A DNA stretch of 55,573 bases from Paenibacillus popilliae ATCC 14706 (GTDB lineage Bacteria; Bacillota; Bacilli; Paenibacillales; Paenibacillaceae), in contig NZ_BALG01000161.1 of the NCBI RefSeq assembly GCF_000315235.1, positions 1 through 55,573 of the forward strand. Reading direction: 5' to 3'. The position numbers and the translations under genes were made by a program. The notes under the pieces were generated by a model. That model saw only the letters and a list, made by a program, of their open reading frames with translations, was not told where the DNA came from and did no database searches. Numbering within the stretch: the stretch's first letter is position 1; each line of letters opens with the position of its first letter. Shown here piece by piece: positions 47,091 to 55,484 of the stretch.

Positions 47091-48119
47091 TTATTTATAC
47101 CATTGATGCATGAATACCGCCATTTGGCTGGACAGATGGTTCATCAGTGTGATGACCTTCGCATACTCCATTCGGGTCGGCCCCAGGATGCCGACCGTAC
47201 CCAGCGTCTGACCGTCGACCGAATAAGTTGCGGTAATCATGCTGCAGTTCGTAATCGCGACATGCGCATTCTCTTGGCCGATGCGGACCTGGATGCCGGA
47301 AGGGGCGGAGCCCATGACCTTGATCAAGGCCGGCGTCTCCTCGAGCAGCCCCCAGATCGTCTTGATCTTGTCGACATCCTGGAATTCAGGCTGGGTCAGC
47401 ATGTTCGTCGCCCCGCTCAAATAGATTTGCCGATGGTCGTTATTGTCGGCCAAAATGCTTTCTGCGAGCGCCATCAGCTCCTGGACATGCGACACATATT
47501 GGCTCATTTCCTGTCCAATCTCGTTATACAGTTGCGCACGCAGCTTATATAGAGGAACCCCAACAAGCTTAGAGTTCAGCAGGTTGACCACGGTCTCCAG
47601 CTCAGAAGCGGAGACGCCCTCCGGCAGCGTGACGGTCTTGTTCTCAACATAGCCCGTGCTCGTCACGACAATCGCGACTGCCGTATTCTCATTCAGCGGC
47701 AGCAGTTGAAAATGACGAAGCGAGGCGTCGAAAACTTCCGGCCCCAGCGCGATTGACGTATAATTGGTCAAATGAGATAAAATCGATGCCGTATGCTGCA
47801 TAATCTCTTCCATCGCTGTTATCTTTTCCGCGAAGACGGATTTCAACCGCGTGACGTCTTCGCTGGACAGGCGATCAAGACGAACGAGATGATCGACATA
47901 ATAACGGTACCCTTTATGAGATGGGATGCGCCCTGCTGACGTATGCGGCTGCTCCAGATAACCGAGCTCTTCCAGATCGGCCATCTCGTTGCGAATCGTA
48001 GCCGGGCTGAAATTCACGTTGCCCCGCTTCGATATACTACGAGATCCGACTGGCTCCGCAGAACGGATATAATCATCTATGATGGCATTCAAAATCATAC
48101 GCTGGCGTTCCGTCAACAT
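47091..48119 (-). CDS. hrcA: Heat-inducible transcription repressor HrcA
   Basis: A 342-residue repressor that binds CIRCE and whose activity is set by chaperonin. It has an N-terminal winged helix (MLTERQRMILNAIIDDYIRS, SKRGNVNFSPATIRNEMADL, LEQPHTSAGRIPSHKGYRYY) and a GAF-like dimerisation domain. The C-terminus reads VGILGPTRMEYAKVITLMNH. The ATG at 48119 follows AAGGAGGGAGCGC; the frame upstream is not conserved. First gene of the operon, 33 bases from the CIRCE. Confidence 0.98.
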   Translation of the reverse strand: MLTERQRMILNAIIDDYIRSAEPVGSRSISKRGNVNFSPATIRNEMADLEELGYLEQPHTSAGRIPSHKGYRYYVDHLVRLDRLSSEDVTRLKSVFAEKITAMEEIMQHTASILSHLTNYTSIALGPEVFDASLRHFQLLPLNENTAVAIVVTSTGYVENKTVTLPEGVSASELETVVNLLNSKLVGVPLYKLRAQLYNEIGQEMSQYVSHVQELMALAESILADNNDHRQIYLSGATNMLTQPEFQDVDKIKTIWGLLEETPALIKVMGSAPSGIQVRIGQENAHVAITNCSMITATYSVDGQTLGTVGILGPTRMEYAKVITLMNHLSSQMAVFMHQWYK

Positions 48120-48151
48120 GCGCTCCCTCCTTAGATGTAGCTGGATATCCG

Positions 48152-48178
48152 TTAGCACTCATCATCGTCGAGTGCTAA
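48152..48178. promoter_or_regulatory. CIRCE operator
   Basis: A perfect TTAGCACTC-N9-GAGTGCTAA inverted repeat, the HrcA binding site, between the promoter and the hrcA start. It makes the whole hrcA-chaperonin-grpE-dnaK-dnaJ unit self-repressed and heat-inducible. Confidence 0.98.
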
Positions 48179-48189
48179 CCGCCACTACA

Positions 48190-48219
48190 AAAATACCAAA
48201 CGGACAAGACAATTGTCAA
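48190..48219 (-). promoter_or_regulatory. SigA-type promoter of the hrcA operon
   Basis: On the minus strand TTGACA (48214-48219) and TATTTT (48190-48195) are 18 bases apart; TGG before the -10 box gives an extended -10. The CIRCE begins 11 bases past the -10, so HrcA would cover the transcription start. Confidence 0.82.
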
Positions 48220-48355
48220 GTCAGTTCGGTACATTGGGCGTACATTGATCTTTCTTCAAGTTCGCGGCTTGCTATTATTCCTCAAATGAACGGCTGCCCC
48301 TTTATGCGTTTGGTGCTGAAGCGCTAACCCTCGTTTTTGGCTGTCAAAGATAATG

Positions 48356-48392
48356 AAAACCGCCGCAGCCCGATTCAATCAAGCTGCGGCGG
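48356..48392 (-). terminator. Terminator after hemW
   Basis: On the minus strand CCGCCGCAGC pairs perfectly with GCTGCGGCGG around a 13-base loop, followed by TTTTCATT. It lies 40 bases past the hemW stop and separates hemW from the hrcA promoter. Confidence 0.88.
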
Positions 48393-48431
48393 CCGCCAAC
48401 GGATATTTGCCAATCGATCTTTCTTCGTTCC

Positions 48432-49643
48432 TTATTGCTTCGATCCTTGTTCCAGTGCACCGACAAAAGCGGCGAACACGTCATTGCCGAACAACAGGCC
48501 CTGATCTGTCAGCCGATAGCCCGCTTCCGTCGGCTTCAGCAGCCCCTTCTTCAGCAGCCGCTGAATCGGCTGAGCGAATACTTGGTCAAGCAGCGCGCCG
48601 TCAAATTGCTCCGCGAAGCGCTCGCTGCTTACCCCTTCCAGCATCCGCAGGCCAACCATCATGAAATCTTCCATCGCTTCCGCTTCCTTGACCCGGAATG
48701 AATCCAGCCGCGGCAAGCCTTGCTTGCAGGCGTCATTATACGGAGTGACGCCCTTGATGTTCAGATAACGCTGCCGGCCGACATATCCATGCGCACCGGC
48801 GCCGAGGCCATAATAGTCCTCATTGCGCCAATAGGTCGTATTATGCCGGCTCGCGTAGCCTGGCCGCGCGAAGTTGCTGATCTCGTACTGCTCATAGCCG
48901 GCCGTCTTCATTCGTTCCATAATGAGCATATACATGTCCAGTTCCGCTTCCTCGCTCGGAAGCGGCAACTCATTGCGTTGGTACATCGCATGGAACAGCG
49001 TGTTCTGTTCCACCTTCAGGCTATAAATGGACAGATGAGGGAGAGCGAGCTCCAGTGCCTTCTCGACGCTATGCTCGACCATCTCGACCGTCTGGTTCGG
49101 CAGGCCGAACATCAGGTCGATGGACATATTGGCGAAGCCAGCCCGCTTCGCGTTGTCGATGCTGCGGTACACATCATCCGTATTATGGATACGGCCGATG
49201 CCGGTCAGCAGCTCATTGTTGAAGGACTGCACCCCGAAGCTGATCCGGTTCACGCCGCCCTCCCGCATGACCTCCAGCTTGTCCGTACCGGTTGTGCCGG
49301 GATTGGCTTCCATCGTGAACTCGATATCCGGACTCCACTGCGGAAAGGCGCGCCGCACCGAGGCCAGAAAATACTCCATCTGCTCCGGCGTCAATACGGT
49401 CGGCGTTCCTCCGCCGACGAATATCGAATCAATCACACCGGGGAGATGCTGCTGAACGGCATGTTCCATTTCTTGCTCCATCGCTCTCAAGTAGCCCATC
49501 ACCGGCTGTCCCTTCAACACGTAGGAATTGAAGTCACAGTAATAACATTTATTCGTGCAGAACGGAATATGGATATAAACCGCGCGCGGAGCGCGAACCT
49601 TCTCTGGTTGATCTCGAAGTTGTGGCTCGGCAATATGTGCCAT
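48432..49643 (-). CDS. hemW: Radical SAM heme chaperone HemW
   Basis: A 403-residue radical-SAM protein of the HemN-like group, thought to deliver heme. The start reads PRAVYIHIPFCTNKCYYCDF with the C-x3-C-x2-C cluster motif. SIFVGGGTPTVLTPEQMEYF and GLGAGAHGYVGRQRYLNIKG follow, with a HemW-type winged-helix end. The ATG at 49643 follows AGGAGGATATC. In Bacillales lepA normally precedes hemW; here AT-rich foreign DNA takes that place. Confidence 0.96.
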   Translation of the reverse strand: MAHIAEPQLRDQPEKVRAPRAVYIHIPFCTNKCYYCDFNSYVLKGQPVMGYLRAMEQEMEHAVQQHLPGVIDSIFVGGGTPTVLTPEQMEYFLASVRRAFPQWSPDIEFTMEANPGTTGTDKLEVMREGGVNRISFGVQSFNNELLTGIGRIHNTDDVYRSIDNAKRAGFANMSIDLMFGLPNQTVEMVEHSVEKALELALPHLSIYSLKVEQNTLFHAMYQRNELPLPSEEAELDMYMLIMERMKTAGYEQYEISNFARPGYASRHNTTYWRNEDYYGLGAGAHGYVGRQRYLNIKGVTPYNDACKQGLPRLDSFRVKEAEAMEDFMMVGLRMLEGVSSERFAEQFDGALLDQVFAQPIQRLLKKGLLKPTEAGYRLTDQGLLFGNDVFAAFVGALEQGSKQ

Positions 49644-49774
49644 GATATCCTCCTAATTCATCCCATCACTGGCATTAGTACAGACTTGGGAAATCCGATC
49701 TTGATCTCGCTGCCGAACCCCAAGCAGTACGACAAAGGTATCATATTCTAGCCATTCGCACAACGCAGGCTGCT

Positions 49775-49901
49775 CTACAGCTTCAGCACCATCCCGTTCG
49801 GTAGCGTCTCATTTACAGCTACAGTATGGGTCCGTGTTGTTCCATCCGCAAAGGCAAGTAAAATTATTAGCTTGACGCTATTTTTGTGTAATATTGCTCG
49901 C
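49775..49901 (-). pseudogene. Orphaned 3' remnant of the first amidase gene
   Basis: Past the stop of the amidase at 49902, a one-base shift opens a frame reading S-V-K-L, then LAFADGTTRTHTVAVNETLP and NGMVLKL before a TAG at 49775. S-V-K-L fits the first strand of an FN3 domain (compare SVTLSW), and the rest looks like the end of a secreted repeat protein. It is best read as leftover coding sequence after frameshift and deletion. Confidence 0.55.
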
Positions 49902-51791
49902 TTAAAGGTTGGTCGGTGCTGTCGGTTCTTCCAAATCCACCACATCTACGTCAGAAGCTTTTACAAACCCAAATCGATGATTAAAGTGAATTCGATAATA
50001 TTCGTCATTACCCAATATCATCGTATTGACTCCATACGGCGACTCCGAAAAGACTTTTGCAATATACGAATCCGCTTTCATCTTCTCAACAGCTACATAA
50101 AATTGACCTTCCGAAATCTTATATTGTAATGGGTTAATTTTATCTGGAGTAATATCTTTTGGATAAGCGCTCATTTCCGGGTAAGCAGCCCCGTAAACAT
50201 CAATTTCCTTTTTCCCCTTTTTCGGCGTAATTATCGTCCCTTTTGTATTTATCGTATATTGATTTTGTGGATTATAAAACCAAGCCTTCTTGCCCGCAAA
50301 CCAAATCGCATTCCAGTCTCCTTCTTGTTCTGCTAGATAAAAGCTGGTTCCTGTCAAAAGTTTGTCTCCCCAATGGCAGGCTGTTTGCGTACCGAGCCCT
50401 AAAGCTGGATCAGGAAAAAGCGGCGATTCAAAAGTTGGTTGTTCGTAAAGGTAAACAAAGTTGGCCGGTTGAACCGTCGGATCTGCGTCACTAATGGTTT
50501 GGTTATTCGTTTTGAAATCAAGTTTAATTGTAACAATATTGCCACTATTATTATTAGAAATTGCAGTCGATCCCACCAATTCCATATAATGATCCCAATC
50601 CCAAAATGGACCTGGATCCCAATGCATTCCTGTTTGTCGGGATTGATTTACACCGGGTATTTCTTCATGTCCAAAGATATGAGCACGATCAAGCGGGATA
50701 TTATATTTTTCTGCTAAATAACGAACTAGCTTGGCAGAAGCTCGATACATCGGCTCGCTATACCAGGTTGCTCCTTCTAATGCATGCCCTTCATGCTCTA
50801 TACCTATAGAATGCATACCAAAATACCAATTCCCTGCGTGCCATGGCACATCTTTAGTATCAACCATTTGCGTAATATCACCATCGGATGAACGGATCAC
50901 ATAATGTGCAGATACACCAGAAGCAGGATTAGCAAACCATTCTATTGTCCCATCATAGGAGCCTTCTGCATCATGGATGACAATATAACGAATGTCAGGA
51001 CCAAATATAGGACGATCTGCGACATCATAATTACCATAGTTTGAAGGATTTTCACTTTTTTGTTGGTGAAATGCAGGAACAAAATGACAAGCAAGGTCAC
51101 TAGGACAATCAGCAGCCTTATTTTGTCCATTGCTTTGCTGAGTACGTTTGAAAGTGTTGAGGTTGGGCTTTACTTCCTTAGGAGGTAAGTACATTCGTTC
51201 TCCCTCTAAGGTTGTACGCTCTTCCCCCTGATTAATAGATTGATAGACTCGATTCGCAAAATCTTCCGCATGAACTTCCTGATTAGAAGGGTAATATTTT
51301 GCAACCGCACCATACCAATCTGAATCATTTTCCGGTATCCCCCCTGTTGTTTCTTTCACATATTTTGCTAACAGCGCTGCTCCTCCCCTTATATTCTGAT
51401 ACACGCTTTTTTTTAATGTATCCGGTGATTCTTTCAATAAGTTAGCAGCTACTTCTAGCGGAGAAGTGTTATTCTCTTGATCGCTCTCTGCACGCATTAC
51501 TCCGTTTATAGTTAATAAATGCATTGGGCCATATCCACCTGAAGTACTAGGCTCTCCGTTATGAGATTCCCACCTTGTCAGATTATAAGAAACGGAAAGC
51601 AAAATAGGCTCAGGTACGTTGAATTCTTTGGCAACTGTAGAAAATAGTTGTTGTAAAGTCATCTCATTTATGGATTGTTCCATGGTCATAGAGTCTCCCC
51701 TTGTGCCGGCAAACGCTACATCAGAAAGATAAACAAATTGACTGGTTCCCATCATTATAGAGATAATAGCTAAAAAAAGTTTTTTCTTCAT
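49902..51791 (-). CDS. Secreted cell-wall hydrolase: transglycosylase-like domain plus zinc amidase (copy A)
   Basis: A 629-residue protein that probably cuts peptidoglycan between N-acetylmuramic acid and L-alanine. Signal peptide at residues 1-28. Residues 45-175 resemble a lysozyme/transglycosylase fold: SYNLTRWESHNGEPSTSGGY then GPMHL (E75 possible acid), NIRGGAALLAKYV, DSDWYGAVAKYY. Residues 255-405 are an Amidase_2 domain: RYIVIHDAEG (H273), GIEHEGHAL, HIFGHEEIPG and GMHWDPGPFWDWDH (H390, D392). SH3-like segments follow to the end. It stops at PTAPTNL by a CAA to TAA change relative to copy B. The first ATG lacks a ribosome binding site. Confidence 0.87.
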   Translation of the reverse strand: MKKKLFLAIISIMMGTSQFVYLSDVAFAGTRGDSMTMEQSINEMTLQQLFSTVAKEFNVPEPILLSVSYNLTRWESHNGEPSTSGGYGPMHLLTINGVMRAESDQENNTSPLEVAANLLKESPDTLKKSVYQNIRGGAALLAKYVKETTGGIPENDSDWYGAVAKYYPSNQEVHAEDFANRVYQSINQGEERTTLEGERMYLPPKEVKPNLNTFKRTQQSNGQNKAADCPSDLACHFVPAFHQQKSENPSNYGNYDVADRPIFGPDIRYIVIHDAEGSYDGTIEWFANPASGVSAHYVIRSSDGDITQMVDTKDVPWHAGNWYFGMHSIGIEHEGHALEGATWYSEPMYRASAKLVRYLAEKYNIPLDRAHIFGHEEIPGVNQSRQTGMHWDPGPFWDWDHYMELVGSTAISNNNSGNIVTIKLDFKTNNQTISDADPTVQPANFVYLYEQPTFESPLFPDPALGLGTQTACHWGDKLLTGTSFYLAEQEGDWNAIWFAGKKAWFYNPQNQYTINTKGTIITPKKGKKEIDVYGAAYPEMSAYPKDITPDKINPLQYKISEGQFYVAVEKMKADSYIAKVFSESPYGVNTMILGNDEYYRIHFNHRFGFVKASDVDVVDLEEPTAPTNL

Positions 51792-52324
51792 AATAATTTG
51801 CTGTTTTTATCTATTTAGATTAGACAGATTATCAAGCTACGTGCGGCGACTTCTCCATAATAACAAGTTGTGCTGTTTCGTACTTCTTTGGGACGCTGGC
51901 CAATCGGTTGACCCACCAGAAGAAAGCACGGTTTTTAAGAGTTTCCGGCATTTTGCTTGTAATACAAAGATTGGAATCTACTCAGCAACCAAACGTCCTG
52001 CTTAAATTCAACGGTGGTTACCCATTTTATTTTATGCGATTCCAATCATGAGTGTTACTTTTTAACTCATTCTGTCATTACAAAACAGCCTTTACCCCTC
52101 CCCCATATCATCATTTTCAACATAACTTATTGTTGTGCCCCACAAAAAATGCTTCAGCTCATTGATAGAGTCGTGAATGCAATGTAGATAATCACAGTTA
52201 CAAAGAAAGATCACCTCCAAATCTTTCCTCCACACTTTTGAATTATTTCATATTAGTAGAGATTTGTAAATGGAAATATATATCTGTTCGCTACAACACT
52301 TCTTGATTTTTTTTGTATGAACCA
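51792..52324. other. Leader region of amidase copy A with inserted segment
   Basis: The outer part (about 52070-52320) matches the leader of copy B at 54640-54880 in patches. Between it and the start codon lies an extra segment (51805-52075) missing from copy B. That segment carries a 10-base inverted repeat (GATTGGAATC at 51969-51978, complement at 52038-52047) and a 39-codon minus-strand frame (MPETLKNRAFFWWVNRLASV ...) without a ribosome binding site. Confidence 0.6.
52241..52270 (-). promoter_or_regulatory. Candidate promoter of amidase copy A
   Basis: TTTACA (52265-52270) and ATAATT (52241-52246) on the minus strand, spaced 18, within a block (TTTACAAATCTCTAC) kept in copy B while flanking bases differ. 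Confidence 0.45.
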
Positions 52325-52655
52325 CGGTTCGATAAAACAATCATGACTTCCGCGAGCTGAAGATCAACGATAATGGTTGTACGGCTGGATGAAGAAGTAC
52401 GCGCGGAGGAGCCGGAAATCTCCGCCGCGCAGGTGTTCAAGTCGGGGGAGCACCAGAGATGTGGGAAATGCAGAAGCGTATCCGGGAACGGCAGGAGGAA
52501 CACGAGATCCTAAAAAAGGCGATGCACTCCTTCGCGAAAGACCGTCGGTAAAGTATTTGTCATCTACTACAAACGGCTCAACCGTCCGCCCAGTGACCGA
52601 AGCCGTCGCCTTCAGGAATGGACGAAGCAGATGAAAGACGTAATTCCCTCATACT
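52325..52655 (+). mobile_element. IS3-family relic between the amidase copies
   Basis: GC-rich plus-strand pieces of an OrfA (LRELKIND; GWMKKYA; and MWEMQKRIRERQEEHEILKK followed by AMHSFAKDRR and stop at 52551), broken by at least one frameshift. The start of an OrfB-like sequence follows (YYKRLNRPPSDRSRRLQEWT). It ends within the broken FN3 sequence of copy B. No intact transposase or clear terminal repeats. Confidence 0.78.
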
Positions 52656-52683
52656 TTTCGATGCACCCCATGTTAGTTTCACG

Positions 52684-54600
52684 CTAGTTTTCTGTACTAT
52701 TGCTCGCTTGAGGGTTGGTAGGTGCTGTCGGTTCCTGCAGTTTTACCACATCTACGTCAGAAGCTTTTACAAACCCAAATCGATGATTTAGGTAAATTCG
52801 ATAATATTCATCTTTACCCACTATTTCCGTATGGAATCCATACGGTGACTCCGTAAAGACTTTTGCATGATACCAATCTCCATTCATCTTCTCCACAGCT
52901 ACATAGAATTGACCTTCCGAAATCTTATATTGTAATGGGGCAACTTCCGGTGGCGTAATATTTTGTGGATAAGCGCTATTTTCCGGGAAAGCAGCACCGT
53001 AAACATCAATTTCCTTTTTCCCCTTTTTCGGCGTAATTATCGTCCCTTTTGTATTTATGGTATATTGATTTTGTGGATTATAAAACCAAGCCTTCTTGCC
53101 CGCAAACCAAATCGCATTCCAGTCTCCTTTTTGTTCTACTAGATAAAAGCTGGTTCCTGTCAAAAGTTTGTCTCCCCAATAGGAGCCTGTTTGATTGCCG
53201 ATCCCTAGAGCTGGATCACGAAAAAGCGGCGCTTCAAAAGTTGGTTGTTCGTATAGGTAAACAAAGTTGGCCGGTTGAACCGTCGGATCCGCGTCACTAA
53301 TGGTTTGCTTATTTGTTTTGAAATCAGGTTTAAGTGTAACAATCTTGCCTTTATTATCATGAGTAACAACAGTTGATCCCAACAATTCCATATAATGTTC
53401 CCAATCCCAATACGGACCTGGATCCCAATGCATTCCTGTTTGTCGGGATTCATTAATTCCGGGTATTTGTGCATGTCCAAAGATATGAGCACGATCAAGC
53501 GGGATATTATATTTTTCTGCTATATAACGAACAAGCTTTGCAGAAGACCGATACATCGGCTCGCTATACCAGGTTGCTCCTTCTAATGCATGCCCTTCAT
53601 GCTCTATACCTATAGAATGCATGTTAAAATACCAATTCCCTGCGTGCCATGGCACATCTTTAGTATCAACCATTTGCGTAATATCACCATCGGTTGAACG
53701 GATAACATAATGTGCAGATACATAAGACGCAGGAGTAGCAAACCAATTTATTGCCTCATCATAGCTGCATTCTGTATCATGTATAATAATATAACGAATT
53801 TCAGGACCAAATGTAGGACGATCTGATACATCATAATTACCATAATTTGAAGGATCATCACTTAATTGTTGGTGAAATGCAGGAACAAAATGACAAGGAA
53901 GGTCACTTGGACAATCAGCAGTCTTATTTTGTCCATTCCTTTGCTGACTCCGTTTTAAAGTTTTAAGATTAGGCTTTACTTGCTTAGGAAATAAGTACAC
54001 TCGTTCTCCCTCTGAAGTAGTGCGCTTTTCCCCCTCATTAATCGATTCATAAACTTGATTCGCAAAATCTTCCGCAAGAACTTCCTGATTTGAAGCGTAA
54101 TATTTTGCAATCGCACCATACCAATCTGAATCATGTTCCGGTATGCCCCCTACGATTTCAGTCACATATTTTACTAAAAGCGCTGCTCCTCCCCTTATAT
54201 TCTGATACACGTTCTCTTTTAATATATCCGGGGATAACCCCAATAAGTCAGCAGCTACTTTTAGCGTAGAGGTGGTGATCTCCTGATTTGTGTCTTCCTG
54301 CTGTCCTCCGGTTAGACTTATTAAATGCATTGGACCATATCCACCTGAAGTACTAGGCTTTCCATTATGGGATTCCCACCTTGTCATATGATATGAAACG
54401 GAAAGCAAAATATGCTCAGGTACGTTGAATTCTTTGGCAACCTTAGAAAATAGTTGTTGCAAAGTTATCTCATTTATGGATTGTTCCATGGTAATAGAGT
54501 CTCCTTTTGTACCGGCAAACGCTATGCCAGAAAAATGAACAAATTGACTGGTTCCCATCATTAGAGAAATAAGAGCTATACAAAGTTTTTTCTTCATCAT
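52684..54600 (-). CDS. Secreted cell-wall hydrolase: transglycosylase-like domain plus zinc amidase (copy B)
   Basis: A paralogue of the protein at 49902, alike along its whole length, about 638 residues from the ATG at 54600. It keeps the signal peptide (MMKKKLCIALISLMMGTS), the ESHNGKPSTSGGYGPMHL segment, and the amidase residues (RYIIIHDTEC, GIEHEGHAL, GMHWDPGPYWDWEH). It ends PTAPTNPQASNSTEN, the start of a fibronectin type III domain. One base later the frame would read SVKLTWGAS, so a frameshift has cut the FN3 part off. The frame is open upstream to 54699 and a GGGGGAGGAGG lies at about 54650, so a longer N-terminus starting MTPHRSTKQQN is possible. Confidence 0.87.
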   Translation of the reverse strand: MMKKKLCIALISLMMGTSQFVHFSGIAFAGTKGDSITMEQSINEITLQQLFSKVAKEFNVPEHILLSVSYHMTRWESHNGKPSTSGGYGPMHLISLTGGQQEDTNQEITTSTLKVAADLLGLSPDILKENVYQNIRGGAALLVKYVTEIVGGIPEHDSDWYGAIAKYYASNQEVLAEDFANQVYESINEGEKRTTSEGERVYLFPKQVKPNLKTLKRSQQRNGQNKTADCPSDLPCHFVPAFHQQLSDDPSNYGNYDVSDRPTFGPEIRYIIIHDTECSYDEAINWFATPASYVSAHYVIRSTDGDITQMVDTKDVPWHAGNWYFNMHSIGIEHEGHALEGATWYSEPMYRSSAKLVRYIAEKYNIPLDRAHIFGHAQIPGINESRQTGMHWDPGPYWDWEHYMELLGSTVVTHDNKGKIVTLKPDFKTNKQTISDADPTVQPANFVYLYEQPTFEAPLFRDPALGIGNQTGSYWGDKLLTGTSFYLVEQKGDWNAIWFAGKKAWFYNPQNQYTINTKGTIITPKKGKKEIDVYGAAFPENSAYPQNITPPEVAPLQYKISEGQFYVAVEKMNGDWYHAKVFTESPYGFHTEIVGKDEYYRIYLNHRFGFVKASDVDVVKLQEPTAPTNPQASNSTEN

Positions 54601-55390
54601 ATTTTGCTGTTTTGTACTTCTGTGGGGCGTCATTACAAAACAGCTTTTCCTCCTCCCCCATTTCATATCTTCAACATAACTTATTGTTGTACCCCACAAA
54701 AGCGCTTTGGCTGTTATTTTTCCGTAAAAATTATGATTCGTAACCTAGCGTACAACCCCAAATCAAGATAGGTAATTCCAAATTTTTCCTCCTTCCTTTC
54801 CGATTATTGCATAATCGTAGAGATTTGTAAATCAAATTTTATAGCTTTTCGCCACAACACTTCTCGATTTTTATACTCCCTATATTCTGGGCGTACATTT
54901 GCACAACAAGATGTAGTACATAATGATGGGAATCATCAGGAGATAACTGGGGATAAAAGCTGCGTACTGTATCCGTCCACGACTGTTGTTCAGTATGGAA
55001 ACATTGCACTGTGGCTTAAACCAGCTCCAACTCCACTTTCATGTCGGAGTTGTGGCGAGAAGCCATGGATGTTTTAAGTGATCTATGCCGGTAAGGTTCT
55101 GCAACGCTAACTGTTTGGTTGATAACGAAAAATATTTGAGAAATATCGTCATGTTCTGTTGATTGGCTTCGTCTAATATAGATAAGCATCTGCACTCGCA
55201 GTAGACAAGCCGACAATGACTGGCTGTCTGTAACTTTTTTGATGCTTGGGGCAGGTATGATTGCTTGTTTCAACAAAAGGAGATGCTCCATGTCTTACTC
55301 TAGCGGGTGACACCACAGGGAGTTGACCACTTTAGGAAAACTCGTAACTCCTAACAAGTAAGCATAACGACATCAATGAATACTATCGGT
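54601..55390. other. Leader of amidase copy B and AT-rich region without clear genes
   Basis: The proximal 280 bases are the copy B leader (promoter candidate, conserved CAACATAACTTATTGTTGT at 54672-54690). From about 54890 to 55390 I find no supportable gene. A 91-codon minus-strand frame (55016-55291; MEHLLLLKQAIIPAPSIKKV ...) has no ribosome binding site and no motif I recognise. A CAACTCC/GGAGTTG dyad lies near 55025-55055. Confidence 0.55.
54802..54831 (-). promoter_or_regulatory. Candidate promoter of amidase copy B
   Basis: TTTACA (54826-54831) and ATAATC (54802-54807) on the minus strand, spaced 18, the same block as in front of copy A. Confidence 0.45.
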
Positions 55391-55424
55391 TTGGATTGTC
55401 AACAGTAAATCAAACAACTTTTTT
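55391..55424. repeat. 34-base inverted repeat, right copy
   Basis: Exact reverse complement of 36220-36253. It is oriented so that the two copies point at each other across a 19.1-kb segment containing the exporter, the heat-shock operon, hemW and both amidases. Confidence 0.9.
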
Positions 55425-55484
55425 TGTACGAAAATGACACCTTGCACGAAGTAGCAGGATGTAGTTCTTTACACTGAAATAGAA

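Noticed and set aside
51868-51987. A 39-residue frame (MPETLKNRAFFWWVNRLASV...) as a signalling-peptide precursor
   Set aside because: No ribosome binding site, no partner processing or sensor genes nearby, and its end is shared with the duplicated leader sequence, so there is no support for a peptide gene.
49902-54600. The amidase pair as a prophage lysis module
   Set aside because: Both have Sec signal peptides, and there is no holin, portal, capsid, tail or integrase gene in the window.
54470-54661. A 63-codon frame overlapping the start of amidase copy B (MGEEEKLFCND...)
   Set aside because: It is out of frame with the signal peptide, has no ribosome binding site of its own and is not kept in the leader of copy A.
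55267-55307. AAGGAG followed by a six-codon plus-strand frame near 55283
   Set aside because: Too short to judge; no downstream gene that it could lead into before the window ends.
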